From: JACSRF01 sp964504445
GTDB taxonomy: Bacteria; Chloroflexota; Anaerolineae; Promineifilales; Promineifilaceae
Assembly (NCBI GenBank): GCA_964504445.1
Contig: CAZDEO010000006.1
Coordinates: 1-64,000, forward strand
Length of the DNA: 64,000 nucleotides
Direction of reading: 5' to 3'
A model generated the notes under the pieces. It had not been told where the DNA came from and searched no databases. It was given only the letters and a program-made list of their open reading frames with translations. Position numbers and translations under genes: made by a program. Each line of letters begins with the position of its first letter. Positions within the stretch are counted from its first letter, which is position 1. Positions 1 to 8,612 of the stretch are shown here, in pieces.

Positions 1-84
1 TGTGAAATTCTCTTTTTTTTGAGGCCCAGTGTCCATTTGACGCTGAACCAAAACAAGAAGTACTGCTATCCTATTGATTGATCA

Positions 85-113
85 TTTACAAACCTTACAA
101 TACATTCTATACT
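85..113 (+). promoter_or_regulatory. Promoter of the Flp pilin gene
   Basis: TTTACA at 85-90 and TATACT at 108-113 are separated by 17 bases, a good sigma-70-type promoter. Transcription should start near 120, about 40 bases before the pilin start codon. Confidence 0.6.
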
Positions 114-160
114 GTTTTATAACGTATCCGTTTTTATTCATAGATAGATGGAGGTCAAAA

Positions 161-310
161 ATGTTATTTTTAAATCGTGAAAGTGGCCAGGGTTTAGTCG
201 AGTATGCATTGGTTTTGGTTTTGGTTGCCGTAGTAATTATTGCTATTTTGACTTTGCTTGGCCCGCAGATTGGTAATGTGTTTAGCCGTATTACTAGTGG
301 TCTCTCCTAA
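161..310 (+). CDS. flp: Flp-type pilin (49 aa)
   Basis: Small type IVb pilin, the subunit of the Tad/Flp pilus. The protein has a short basic leader, a likely prepilin-peptidase site just before GQGLVEYAL that puts Glu at mature position +5, followed by Tyr, and one hydrophobic helix ending in LLGPQIGNVFSRI. This is the canonical Flp layout. The start at 161 is chosen because GAGGT lies at 151-155; an in-frame upstream start at 74 would add residues lacking pilin character. The gene has its own promoter and a strong terminator, so the abundant subunit can be made separately from the assembly genes downstream. No prepilin peptidase gene is present in the window. Confidence 0.9.
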   Translation: MLFLNRESGQGLVEYALVLVLVAVVIIAILTLLGPQIGNVFSRITSGLS

Positions 311-334
311 AGTACAAGCAGTAAGAGCTTTCAA

Positions 335-370
335 CAAAGCCCTATCTACAAGATAGGGCTTTGTTTTTTT
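335..370 (+). terminator. Rho-independent terminator after flp
   Basis: A perfect 13-bp stem (335-347 with 351-363) and a 3-base loop run into a stretch of T residues up to 370. It separates the pilin transcript from the tad assembly genes. Confidence 0.9.
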
Positions 371-430
371 ATCAAGACATTCACGCGGTTTGGTAGTTTC
401 TAAAGCGATTTTATGTAAAAACTTTTCGCC

Positions 431-458
431 TTGACAATGTTATGGATAATAGTATGAT
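431..458 (+). promoter_or_regulatory. Promoter of the tad assembly operon
   Basis: TTGACA at 431-436 and TATGAT at 453-458 with a 16-base spacer, close to consensus. The leader to the first gene would be about 85 bases, with no obvious ribosome binding site before the start codon at 552. Confidence 0.65.
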
Positions 459-551
459 GTGGTTATTGTCCTGGACAGGTCAAACATTATGTTTTGTTTG
501 GTTGAGCAGTACAACAGTTTGTCTCTATAAAATATTACCCCTTTTGGATAA

Positions 552-1826
552 ATGATGTCAGACAAAATTCGCGTATTAATCGTAGATGATCTCCCTGAAA
601 CTCGAGAAAATGTCCGCAAGTTGTTACAGTTCGAACCTGACATTGAAGTGATTGGGCAGGCTGGTACAGGGGAACAAGCTATTGAGATGGCTAAGACCCA
701 TGAGCCGGATATTATCTTGATGGACATCAATATGCCTGGTGTGGACGGTATTGGTGCAAGCCAGACGATTTCAGAGTTAGTGCCACGTTCGCAAATCATC
801 ATTATGTCTGTACAAAGTGACTCGGATTATTTGCGAAGAGCCATGTTGGCTGGGGCACGGGATTTTTTGACAAAGCCTTTTGGGGGAGACGAGTTAATTA
901 CGGCTATTCGCCGTGTGCACGATAAGCGCCCCACCGTGGTTGCTAAGGTTGCTCCACGGGGCGCGGTGGGCACATCGCCAATGGTTGAAGCGCAAACGGC
1001 CGTTACCGAAGGCAACATCATCACAGTCTATAGCCCCAAAGGGGGGAGTGGCTGTACCACAGTTGCCATCAACCTTGCTGTTTCCTTAGCCAAAAACAAA
1101 TATCGCGTCATTCTTGTAGACGCCAGCTTACAGTTTGGTGACGTAGCCGTCATGCTTAACATGAAAAACATGACCAACATAACCGATGTCGTTCAACGCA
1201 TGAACGAACTCGATCCTGAACTTATCGGCACCGTTGTTCAAGTACATCAAAGCGGCGTACATGTATTGCTTGCCCCCCCCCGCCCCGAAATGGCCGACAT
1301 GGTTACCGAAGAAAACTTGCGGACCACAGTAGAGATGCTGCGGCAAATATATGACTATGTCATCATTGACACCACATCCACTTTAAATGATATTACATTA
1401 TCATTACTAGATGTAGCGGATCGCATCTTACTGGTTACGCAACAAAATTTGCCTAGCTTGAAAAATGTTAGCCGATTCTTTGATTTGTGCGAAAGTCTCG
1501 ATTATGAATCTGATAAAGTCTGGCTCGTTGTCAATCGCGGCTCCAGCAAGGCCGGAATATCCATAAAAGATATTTCAAAGATCTTGAAACGTCCCATAGT
1601 GTTGTCCATTCCCAGCGCAGAAACCATTGCCAACGTTGCCGCTGATCAGGGCGTACCAATCATCATAGGACCTGGGCAAAAACAGCCTATTGGCATGGCC
1701 TTAACCAAACTATCAGAGTATGTCATCGAGCAATTTGGTGAAGCAAAAGCCGTAATGAGTAATGGAAGAAACGTTCCCGCCGGCGAAGAGGGTGGCGTTT
1801 TTAAGCGCCTTTTTGGTCGTAAATAA
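552..1826 (+). CDS. tadZ: Receiver-ATPase fusion, TadZ/CpaE-like pilus localisation protein
   Basis: 424 aa. Residues 1-122 form a response-regulator receiver domain with the acidic pair D12/D13, phospho-acceptor D58 and K108 in TKPF. From about residue 155 a ParA/MinD-like ATPase follows with the deviant Walker A motif KGGSGCTT (163-170). TadZ/CpaE proteins place the Tad machine at defined cell sites. In many of them the receiver is degenerate; here all phosphorylation residues are present, so a kinase could control it. There is no cognate kinase beside it. It is the first gene of the tadZ-A-B-C run, 26 bases before tadA. Two consecutive Met codons make the exact start uncertain by one residue, and no clear ribosome binding site is visible. 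Confidence 0.85.
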   Translation: MMSDKIRVLIVDDLPETRENVRKLLQFEPDIEVIGQAGTGEQAIEMAKTHEPDIILMDINMPGVDGIGASQTISELVPRSQIIIMSVQSDSDYLRRAMLAGARDFLTKPFGGDELITAIRRVHDKRPTVVAKVAPRGAVGTSPMVEAQTAVTEGNIITVYSPKGGSGCTTVAINLAVSLAKNKYRVILVDASLQFGDVAVMLNMKNMTNITDVVQRMNELDPELIGTVVQVHQSGVHVLLAPPRPEMADMVTEENLRTTVEMLRQIYDYVIIDTTSTLNDITLSLLDVADRILLVTQQNLPSLKNVSRFFDLCESLDYESDKVWLVVNRGSSKAGISIKDISKILKRPIVLSIPSAETIANVAADQGVPIIIGPGQKQPIGMALTKLSEYVIEQFGEAKAVMSNGRNVPAGEEGGVFKRLFGRK

Positions 1827-1852
1827 ATGGGGCCACTGGAGGTATTGGGTAA

Positions 1853-3232
1853 ATGTCATTATTGAAGCGAATTGAGCGGAATCAAGTATCCACAAGGTCG
1901 GAACCTTCCAAATTACAGGAATTGCGTGTCAAACGCGCATCGCCAGCCACGGGTTCGCGAGATGCCTATATAGACCTGAAAAATCGCATCCAACAGCGTC
2001 TTATCGCCGAACTCGATCCAAGCATGGATATTACTCAATCAAACGAAGTGCGCGCTACCATTCAAGAGATGTTTGAGGCGATGCTGGCAGAAGAGAGCAT
2101 CGTATTAACGCGCAACGAAAAAAGACGCCTATTCGAGGCTATCGTCGCCGAGATTTTAGGATATGGGCCACTAGAACAATTCCTGAATACAGAAGGCGTT
2201 ACCGAAATCATGGTAAATGGGCCTAAAAGCGTTTACATTGAGCGTTCCGGTAAAATTCAGAAGGTTAACGTGCAATTTGAAGATGACGACCATCTGATGC
2301 GCATCATTGACCGTATTGTGGCCCCTTTAGGTCGGCGCATTGATGAAGGGTCACCGATGGTTGACGCCCGCCTCCCCGATGGTTCTCGTGTCAATGCTGT
2401 CGTGCCGCCAATTGCGTTAAATGGGCCTACTTTAACTATCCGCCTGTTTTCCAAGATTCCCCTGACAGTAGAAAATCTTATAGAGTTTGGCAGCATTACG
2501 CCAGAAGCGGTGGAATTTTTAAAGGCTTGTGTTATTGCCAAGCTAAATGTATTTATTTCCGGCGGTACAGGTTCCGGAAAAACAACCTTGCTGAATATCC
2601 TGTCGGGTTTTATTCCTGATGGCGAACGAATTGTGACTATTGAAAATGCTGCCGAATTGCAGCTTCGTCAGGATCATGTGGTTACATTGGAGTCTCGGGC
2701 TGCCAATGTGGAAGGGCGGGGGGCTGTAACTATCCAAGACTTGGTGGTGAACTCTTTGCGTATGCGCCCAGATCGCATCATCGTTGGCGAGGTTCGCGGT
2801 GGCGAAGCGCTGGATATGTTGCAGGCAATGAACACCGGTCACGACGGAAGTTTGGCGACGGGGCATGCCAACAGTACACGAGATATGTTGGCGCGTTTAG
2901 AGACGATGGTGTTAATGGCCGGGATGGATTTGCCGCATCGGGCGATTCGTGAACAAATCGCCTCGGCAATTCATCTTGTTGTGCATCAGGATCGGTTGCG
3001 TGATGGTTCGCGGAAGGTAATGTCGATTAGTGAAATTCAAGGTATGGAAGGAGATGTGATCACCGCTTCGGAGATTTTCCGTTTTGAGCAAACGGGCTTT
3101 GAAAATGGGAAGGTAATTGGGCGTCTACGGCCAACGGGGTTGAGGCCGAAATTTATGTGGAAGATTCAGGATGCCGGGATCATGCTTCCCCCGTCCGTAT
3201 TTGGTATTGGTACTCGCAGCGGGCGCCGTTAA
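1853..3232 (+). CDS. tadA: TadA/CpaF pilus assembly ATPase
   Basis: 459 aa, the hexameric secretion ATPase that powers Tad pilus polymerisation at the inner face of the membrane. The N-terminal about 100 residues are a helical domain. The VirB11/CpaF core has Walker A GGTGSGKTT from residue 237 (K243), the Asp-box region with GHDGSLATGHAN, and MRPDRIIVGEVRGGEALDM as Walker B. Length and motifs are standard for the family. A ribosome binding site GGAGG at 1838-1842 supports the start at 1853. It lies between tadZ and tadB with short spacers on both sides and is almost certainly cotranscribed with them. Confidence 0.95.
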   Translation: MSLLKRIERNQVSTRSEPSKLQELRVKRASPATGSRDAYIDLKNRIQQRLIAELDPSMDITQSNEVRATIQEMFEAMLAEESIVLTRNEKRRLFEAIVAEILGYGPLEQFLNTEGVTEIMVNGPKSVYIERSGKIQKVNVQFEDDDHLMRIIDRIVAPLGRRIDEGSPMVDARLPDGSRVNAVVPPIALNGPTLTIRLFSKIPLTVENLIEFGSITPEAVEFLKACVIAKLNVFISGGTGSGKTTLLNILSGFIPDGERIVTIENAAELQLRQDHVVTLESRAANVEGRGAVTIQDLVVNSLRMRPDRIIVGEVRGGEALDMLQAMNTGHDGSLATGHANSTRDMLARLETMVLMAGMDLPHRAIREQIASAIHLVVHQDRLRDGSRKVMSISEIQGMEGDVITASEIFRFEQTGFENGKVIGRLRPTGLRPKFMWKIQDAGIMLPPSVFGIGTRSGRR

Positions 3233-3256
3233 GTTGTTTCTTCGAGGAGAGTCAAA

Positions 3257-4246
3257 ATGACCCCATTATTAATTTTTGGTGGCATTGCGGCGTTGCTGCT
3301 GATGGTAGGCGCCGGTGTTGCCTTTTTTATGGGAAGTAGCCAACGTGAGGTAGATGAGCGCCTGGAGGAATATGTTGCCTCTAGCACTATTGACTTGCCT
3401 GATGATGTGGTGGCGGAAGTTGATGGTCCGGATGTAGCAGATCGGCTTGACAAAGCGCTATCTGGGCAAAATTTTTTCCAGCCTTTGCGCGAAAGGTTGT
3501 CTCGTTCTGATGTGAAGCTGCGTGTCAGCGAGTATATTGTGGTGGTGATTTTGAGTACGGTGGGTGCAGCGGCTGCGGGTTATTTTTTCTTTAATAACAG
3601 CCTCGTTCTCGCTTTGGTGGGGGCATTGGTTGGCATGCGAGTCCCCCGAATGTATCTGGGGTTTGCGGGTAATCGTCGCATCAATACGTTTAATGATCAG
3701 TTGGGGGATACTCTGAACTTATGGGTGAATGCGCTGCGTTCTGGGTATAGTGTGTTGCAAGGCATGGAGACGATTGCTACGGAGTTGCCGCCCCCGGTGT
3801 CTGTGGAATTTGAGCGAGTGGTGCAAGAGGTTCGCCTGGGATTGAGTGTGGAGCAGGCGCTGGCGAATATGTACCGGCGAGTACCTAGTGAGGATCTTGA
3901 TTTGGTGATCACGGCCGTAAACATCCAACGTGAAGTAGGTGGTAACCTGGCTGAAGTGCTGGATACCATCAGTTTCACCATTCGGGAGCGGGTACGCATT
4001 AAGGGCGAAATTCGGACGATGACCGCACAAGGGCGTGCTTCGGCCTGGATCATTAGTTTATTGCCCATTGTCTTGGGCTTGCTCCTGTACACCATTAATC
4101 CAGAATACGTATCAGAATTGTGGGTGCAGGAAGAACCCTTCTTGCTCCCTGGCATCCCCTGCGGCTGGTTGGTTTTGGGAATTGGGGCACTTATGATTGG
4201 CTTGGGAGCTTTTGCGGTACAAAAGATAGTTCAGATTGAGGTTTAG
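3257..4246 (+). CDS. tadB: TadB inner-membrane pilus assembly protein
   Basis: 329 aa, a type II secretion F (GspF-like) membrane protein. There is one N-terminal membrane helix (about 5-27), a helix pair around 93-125, the cytoplasmic F domain from about 145 to 275, and two C-terminal helices. TadB pairs with TadC as the platform that links the ATPase to the growing pilus. GAGGAGAG just upstream supports the start at 3257. The tadB-tadC gap is only about 50 bases. Confidence 0.9.
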   Translation: MTPLLIFGGIAALLLMVGAGVAFFMGSSQREVDERLEEYVASSTIDLPDDVVAEVDGPDVADRLDKALSGQNFFQPLRERLSRSDVKLRVSEYIVVVILSTVGAAAAGYFFFNNSLVLALVGALVGMRVPRMYLGFAGNRRINTFNDQLGDTLNLWVNALRSGYSVLQGMETIATELPPPVSVEFERVVQEVRLGLSVEQALANMYRRVPSEDLDLVITAVNIQREVGGNLAEVLDTISFTIRERVRIKGEIRTMTAQGRASAWIISLLPIVLGLLLYTINPEYVSELWVQEEPFLLPGIPCGWLVLGIGALMIGLGAFAVQKIVQIEV

Positions 4247-4296
4247 CCTCCAAGGATTTTTGCTAAAAGTAAAATTCTGGCTTGTGGAGAAAACTT

Positions 4297-5238
4297 ATGA
4301 CGCCAATCTTGATTGCTGGTGTAATTCTTGTAGTTGTTGTGCTGATTGTCTTTGGCATTGTCCTCCTCCGGCGCTCAGAAGGTGATCCTTTAGCGTTGCG
4401 TATTGATGAGTTTGCAGCGCGGGAAGAAGCGGCGTCAATAGAAGATATTGAACTCTCCATGCCCATCACGGACCGAATCTTCTTGCCCATCGTGCGCCGG
4501 GCCAGCGATTTGGTTGTACGCATGACGCCGCAAACGGCGTTAGAGCGTACCTCGCGTCAACTCGAATTGGCGGGCAACCCACGGAATATGTCAGCAGCAG
4601 AATTTTGGGTAGCGCGAGGATTTGCTACGATTGGTTTTGCAGCCTTAACGTTCATGATGATGATGCGCTTCGGCCAACCTACCAACAAGGTGCTGTTATA
4701 CTCTTTTGCTGCGGCCGTTTTAGGTTTTATCCTGCCAGTAATGCTTCTGCGATCAATGATTGATCGTCGCAAACAGGCCATTGTTAAGAAATTGCCTGAT
4801 GCGCTGGATTTGATGACTATCTGCGTAGATGCCGGGCTGACCTTTAACTCGGCGATGCAAAAGGTAGACGAGAAATGGGATGATGCCCTGGCCAGAGAGT
4901 TTGGCCGAGTCATTTATGAAATGCAGTTAGGTAAATCTCGGCGGCAGGCATTGAAAGATATGGTTGACCGCATGGAAGTGCCCGATGTGACCAGTTTTAT
5001 TGCGGCCGTCCTGCAAGCAGATCAGTTAGGTGTGGGTATCGGGAAGGTTTTGCGCATTCAATCGGAGCAAATGCGCTTGCGACGGCGGCAGCGCGCGGAA
5101 GAAAAAGCCCAACAAGCACCCGTGAAGATGCTGTTCCCGATGATTTTTTTGATTTTCCCATCTATTTTTATTGTGCTTTTGGGCCCGGCGGGCTTCCAGA
5201 TCTTGCGCAGCGCTGCCGTAGGGGACGCCTTTGGCTAA
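4297..5238 (+). CDS. tadC: TadC inner-membrane pilus assembly protein
   Basis: 313 aa, the second GspF-like platform protein of the Tad system. It has an N-terminal membrane helix, a helix pair near 105-145, the F domain with DALDLMTICVDAGLTFNSAM, and a C-terminal helix pair. The start is placed at the ATG at 4297, which follows GGAGA at 4286-4290; a TTG at 4282 is possible but lies upstream of that ribosome binding site. It is the last recognisable tad gene here: no TadD, TadE/F, TadV or secretin gene follows. Absence of a secretin fits a cell without a typical outer membrane. Confidence 0.9.
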   Translation: MTPILIAGVILVVVVLIVFGIVLLRRSEGDPLALRIDEFAAREEAASIEDIELSMPITDRIFLPIVRRASDLVVRMTPQTALERTSRQLELAGNPRNMSAAEFWVARGFATIGFAALTFMMMMRFGQPTNKVLLYSFAAAVLGFILPVMLLRSMIDRRKQAIVKKLPDALDLMTICVDAGLTFNSAMQKVDEKWDDALAREFGRVIYEMQLGKSRRQALKDMVDRMEVPDVTSFIAAVLQADQLGVGIGKVLRIQSEQMRLRRRQRAEEKAQQAPVKMLFPMIFLIFPSIFIVLLGPAGFQILRSAAVGDAFG

Positions 5239-5308
5239 GGTTTGAGAGGCGAATAGCTGGTTTGCCCGTTCATTAAAATTTTTACTTGCAGTAAAAGGTA
5301 AGCACCCC

Positions 5309-6046
5309 TTGTCTTTAGGTACGCAAATACAACCGGAATCGTGGCGTATTCGCGTTCACGATCTGGTTGGCGCCTTTTTAAATTTTTTATTTCCCCCTGT
5401 TTGTGCATATTGCAAAAAGGTTGGCACATTGTTGTGTGCTGAGTGCCGTGCGGATATAGTTTGGATAACGGAGCCAATTTGTGAAATTTGCGGTCAACCC
5501 TTAGCGAAAACTCAGGATACGTGTGGGTTGTGCGCACGCCGGACATTACCGTTACAGCAGGTGAGAACGGCCGTACTCTTTCAAGAACCTGTGCAAACCC
5601 TTATCCATCAGTTTAAATACGAAAACACCTTTGCCCTAGGCCAGATTTTGGCCGATATCATGGGGCAAGCCTGGCCTCACTGGCAGCAGCCTATTGAGCG
5701 CATCATTCCCATTCCCTTACACAAAGAAAGATACCGGCAGCGAGGCTACAATCAATCAGAACTACTGGCGCGTTGGCTCGCCAGGCAGTTGCAAATTCCT
5801 CTAGACACCAATGTTTTGCAGCGTATCCGTTATACCCAACCGCAGGTACAGCTTTCGGCCAAAGAGCGGCATCTGAACGTAGCTGACGCCTTTGCGGTCA
5901 GCGACAATGGCCACATTCAAGGCCAACACCTCTTACTGATTGATGACGTTTTTACCACCGGCGCCACGCTTTCTGCCGCGACCAGAGTTTTGTTAGAAGC
6001 CGGTGCTGGTGCCGTATCGGGCTATTGTCTGGCGCGAGCCAAATAG
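5309..6046 (+). CDS. comF: ComF family phosphoribosyltransferase-like protein
   Basis: 245 aa. An N-terminal four-pair zinc-binding region (CAYC, CAEC, CEIC, CGLC between about residues 32 and 80) precedes a type I PRTase fold with the PRPP-loop signature LLIDDVFTTGATLSAA near residue 210. ComF proteins take part in DNA uptake and processing in naturally competent bacteria; the enzymatic role is unsettled. The start is a TTG at 5309 because no ATG exists before the first zinc cysteines; AAAAGG at 5293-5298 could be its ribosome binding site and lies partly inside a small palindrome (5280-5296). Location directly after tad pilus genes may hint at a link between pili and uptake, but that is inference. 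Confidence 0.85.
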   Translation: MSLGTQIQPESWRIRVHDLVGAFLNFLFPPVCAYCKKVGTLLCAECRADIVWITEPICEICGQPLAKTQDTCGLCARRTLPLQQVRTAVLFQEPVQTLIHQFKYENTFALGQILADIMGQAWPHWQQPIERIIPIPLHKERYRQRGYNQSELLARWLARQLQIPLDTNVLQRIRYTQPQVQLSAKERHLNVADAFAVSDNGHIQGQHLLLIDDVFTTGATLSAATRVLLEAGAGAVSGYCLARAK

Positions 6047-6085
6047 AGATAATAGGTTACATTTTTATAGCTAAGGAGCTAAATC

Positions 6086-6649
6086 ATGGAAATAACAATC
6101 CACGGTCACAACATTGACGTAACGCCAAGATTAAGAAACTACGTTGAAAAAAAGACGGGACGCCTTGATCGCTACATGCCTATGCTGAATACCGTGCGTG
6201 TTGATCTGACGGAGGAGAGCACGCGCAGCGCTGTGGACCGCCAGGTAGCTCAGGTAACAATCCGCGACGACAAAGGGACCATATTGCGGGCAGAAGAACG
6301 TAGCAGCGATATGTTTGCGGCTATTGATCAAGTTGTTGATAAGCTTTACCGGCAAATCAATCGGTACCGGGGTAAGCAAAAACGCAAGTGGCGGAACGGG
6401 GGCAGTGAGGACATGGTAATGGGTGAGCCACTGCCCATTGAAGACATTTTTGAAGAAGAGGCAGAACAAACCATTGTCCGCTACAAGCGCTTTACTCTCC
6501 ACCCCATGGCTGCCGAAGAAGCTATTGAGCAAATGGAACTGTTGGGCCACGACTTCTTCGTTTTTTTCAATATGGAAGACGATGCCGTTAATGTATTGTA
6601 CAAACGCCACGACGGTAACTATGGTCTTCTGCAGCCAGAGTTTGACTAA
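6086..6649 (+). CDS. hpf: Long-form ribosome hibernation promoting factor
   Basis: 187 aa. The N-terminal about 100 residues match the HPF/YfiA ribosome-binding domain (MEITIHGHNIDVTPRLRNYVEKK at the start). The C-terminal about 60 residues (YKRFTLHPMAAEEAIEQMELLGHDFFVFFN) form the dimerisation domain found only in the long form. Long HPF joins two 70S ribosomes into inactive 100S dimers in stationary or stressed cells. AAGGAG at 6073-6078 supports the start. The gene is single and ends just before a strong hairpin at 6661-6703. Confidence 0.95.
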   Translation: MEITIHGHNIDVTPRLRNYVEKKTGRLDRYMPMLNTVRVDLTEESTRSAVDRQVAQVTIRDDKGTILRAEERSSDMFAAIDQVVDKLYRQINRYRGKQKRKWRNGGSEDMVMGEPLPIEDIFEEEAEQTIVRYKRFTLHPMAAEEAIEQMELLGHDFFVFFNMEDDAVNVLYKRHDGNYGLLQPEFD

Positions 6650-6660
6650 AAATTAAATTT

Positions 6661-6703
6661 TTCAGGAGGCGTTTAGTTTACTAGACGCTAAACGCCTCCT
6701 GAA
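6661..6703. terminator. 16-bp perfect hairpin after hpf
   Basis: Arms 6661-6676 and 6688-6703 pair perfectly around an 11-base loop. On the plus strand no T-run follows, so it is a stem-loop terminator of non-classical type or an RNA stability element. The left arm carries an AGGAGG sequence that is buried in the stem. Confidence 0.6.
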
Positions 6704-6725
6704 AACACAAGTGCTTATCAACTTT

Positions 6726-7208
6726 ATGCCACATATTCTAATTGTTTGCACGGCGAATATATGCCGTTCGCCAGTAGGGGAGGCAATGCTCCGCCAGCGT
6801 TTGCAGCAGCAAGGGAATGACGCCGATTGGCAGGTTAGCTCAGCCGGAACCTGGGCGCAGGTGAAACGCGGCGCTTCCCGCTACAGCGTGCAGGTGGCTG
6901 CCGAACGCGGGTTGGACATTACCCAACACCAGGCAGAAATGATAGAAGCGCGCCATTTACAGGAAGCTGATCTGGTGTTATGCATGGAGGCCGGGCATGT
7001 GGAAGCTTTGCGGGCTGAATTTCCACCGTACGCGGACAAGATTTTTCTGATGTCGGAAATGGTCGGCAAAGAATACAACATCAATGACCCCTATGGTGGA
7101 CCACTAGAGGTTTATCAGACTATGGCGCAAGAATTGGCGGAGATTTTTGACCGGGGTTTTGAACGCATTGTTACTTTAGCTGAGGCGGGGGCGGGGAAAC
7201 GGCCGTAA
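6726..7208 (+). CDS. Low molecular weight protein-tyrosine (or arginine) phosphatase
   Basis: 160 aa from the ATG at 6726. The active-site loop CTANICRSP near the N-terminus fits C-X5-R-S, and the general acid Asp is in INDPYGG near residue 123. These enzymes dephosphorylate phosphotyrosine or phosphoarginine; the substrate cannot be told from sequence alone. A GTG at 6711 would add five residues. Neither start has a good ribosome binding site, which is unusual here. It is convergent with the HNH gene, with 11 bases between the stop codons. Confidence 0.85.
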   Translation: MPHILIVCTANICRSPVGEAMLRQRLQQQGNDADWQVSSAGTWAQVKRGASRYSVQVAAERGLDITQHQAEMIEARHLQEADLVLCMEAGHVEALRAEFPPYADKIFLMSEMVGKEYNINDPYGGPLEVYQTMAQELAEIFDRGFERIVTLAEAGAGKRP

Positions 7209-7219
7209 CCCGCAGCACG

Positions 7220-7741
7220 TTACCAACCAGTAATGTAAGGCGCCCATTCTTCGTGGCGGGGCAAAAAATGATTGAAACGATATTGGGCACTGGCGCCTGG
7301 CTCAAAAGGTTGCCGCCCCAGGTGCATATTGGCCTCTTCGGGAGTGCGCCCCCCTTTGTGGCGATTGCAGGCCGCGCAGGCCGCTACCAGGTTGTGCCAG
7401 GTATGAGGCCCGCCCCGATGCCGGGGAATGACGTGGTCAATGGTCAACACACGCCCTTTTTTGCCGCAATACTGGCATGTATACTCATCACGTCGCAGCA
7501 CTTCGCGCTTGGAAAGCGCAACGCGGGGCCGGGGTCTCTTGACCATGTAGCCCAGACGAATAACAGACGGCAATTCATACTCAGCCGTACTCGTGTGAAT
7601 GAAGCCACGGCCGTTTACGATAATTTCTGCCTTCCCAGAAAGAACAAGCCCCAATGCCCGCTTAATGTTGCAGACGTTCAACGGTTCAAAGGTTGCATTT
7701 AAAACGAGCACGGGCTGGTTAACATGCCCATTAGTACCCAT
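7220..7741 (-). CDS. HNH endonuclease family protein
   Basis: 173 aa. An N-terminal segment (VLVLNATFEPLNVCNIKRAL) typical of a widespread chromosomal HNH family precedes the nuclease core. The core has zinc pairs CQYCG and CAACN and the HNH residues in LTIDHVIPRHRGG and HNLVAACAACNRHKGG. This family occurs singly on many bacterial chromosomes and its role is not established; it is not by itself evidence of a mobile element. It is the only minus-strand gene in this part. The start codon at 7741 lies close to the divergent Nif3-like gene. Confidence 0.85.
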   Translation of the reverse strand: MGTNGHVNQPVLVLNATFEPLNVCNIKRALGLVLSGKAEIIVNGRGFIHTSTAEYELPSVIRLGYMVKRPRPRVALSKREVLRRDEYTCQYCGKKGRVLTIDHVIPRHRGGPHTWHNLVAACAACNRHKGGRTPEEANMHLGRQPFEPGASAQYRFNHFLPRHEEWAPYITGW

Positions 7742-7812
7742 AACGTTGAGGAGTATACCTTGTACCAGAACCTAACGTCAATTGGTTGACAGTTAAGAAC
7801 TGGTTAACATCC

Positions 7813-8568
7813 ATGAACACTACAGACTTAATCACCTATTTAGATGCCTATTTGCGCATCGCCGAGATTGACGATTACGGGCCGCAAGGCCTGCAAGTCG
7901 AAGCCGCCAATCCCCAGATTCAGCGTATAGCTTTGGCTGTAGACGTGGCCCCACCCATTATTAACGCCGCCGCGCAATGGGGCGCTGATATGCTCCTGGT
8001 CCACCACGGCATTTTGTGGCGCAACGTGGAGCGACTTGCCGGCCCGCTTGGCCAGCGCGTGCGGCTGTTGTTGCAAAACAACATGCACCTCTACGCCGCC
8101 CATTTACCTTTAGATGCCCATCCCAAAGTGGATAATAACGCTATTTTAGCCGCAACCTTGGGAGTCGATGTACAGCAATGGTGGTGCGCGCCTAAAGGCA
8201 CCCCGTTAGCTGTGCTAGGCACGCTGGCTGCGGCTATGCCATTCAGCCAATTTGTCGAGTTGGTAGAAAGTCGCCTGTCTACCACGGCCACTGTCTTGCC
8301 CCATGGCCCACAGCATGTGCAGAACGTCGCCATCTTGTCTGGCTTTGGGGCAGATCAAGTAGCGGCGGTCCGCGAACTGGGGGCCGACACTTTTTTGACC
8401 GGTGAAACTTCCCACGCAAATTATTGGGCGGCAGCCGACTACGGCCTAAATGTTATTTTTGCCGGTCATTATGCGACCGAAACTGTTGGCGTGAGGGCAT
8501 TAGGCCGCCATTTGGCTGACCAATTTGGGGTGGCGGTAAAATTTTTAGATTTTCCCACAACCATGTGA
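7813..8568 (+). CDS. Nif3-like dinuclear metal centre protein
   Basis: 251 aa from the ATG at 7813. The Nif3/YbgI family signature is visible: DDYGPQGLQVE near the N-terminus, MLLVHHGILW (metal-binding His pair), LPLDAHPKVDNN, and the C-terminal FLTGETSHANYWAAADYGLNVIFAGHYATE carrying further metal ligands. Length matches the short form without the inserted CutA-like domain. Sometimes labelled GTP cyclohydrolase 1 type 2, its physiological reaction is uncertain. A TTG at 7786 would add nine residues and is less likely. Confidence 0.85.
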   Translation: MNTTDLITYLDAYLRIAEIDDYGPQGLQVEAANPQIQRIALAVDVAPPIINAAAQWGADMLLVHHGILWRNVERLAGPLGQRVRLLLQNNMHLYAAHLPLDAHPKVDNNAILAATLGVDVQQWWCAPKGTPLAVLGTLAAAMPFSQFVELVESRLSTTATVLPHGPQHVQNVAILSGFGADQVAAVRELGADTFLTGETSHANYWAAADYGLNVIFAGHYATETVGVRALGRHLADQFGVAVKFLDFPTTM

Positions 8569-8612
8569 GCGCATTCGCGCCTGAAAATACCCCCTGTCAC
8601 TAGGAGAGAAAC

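Noticed and set aside
7220..7741. Mobile element or homing endonuclease
   Set aside because: The HNH protein belongs to a widespread chromosomal family; no inverted repeats, intron or target duplication are visible around it.
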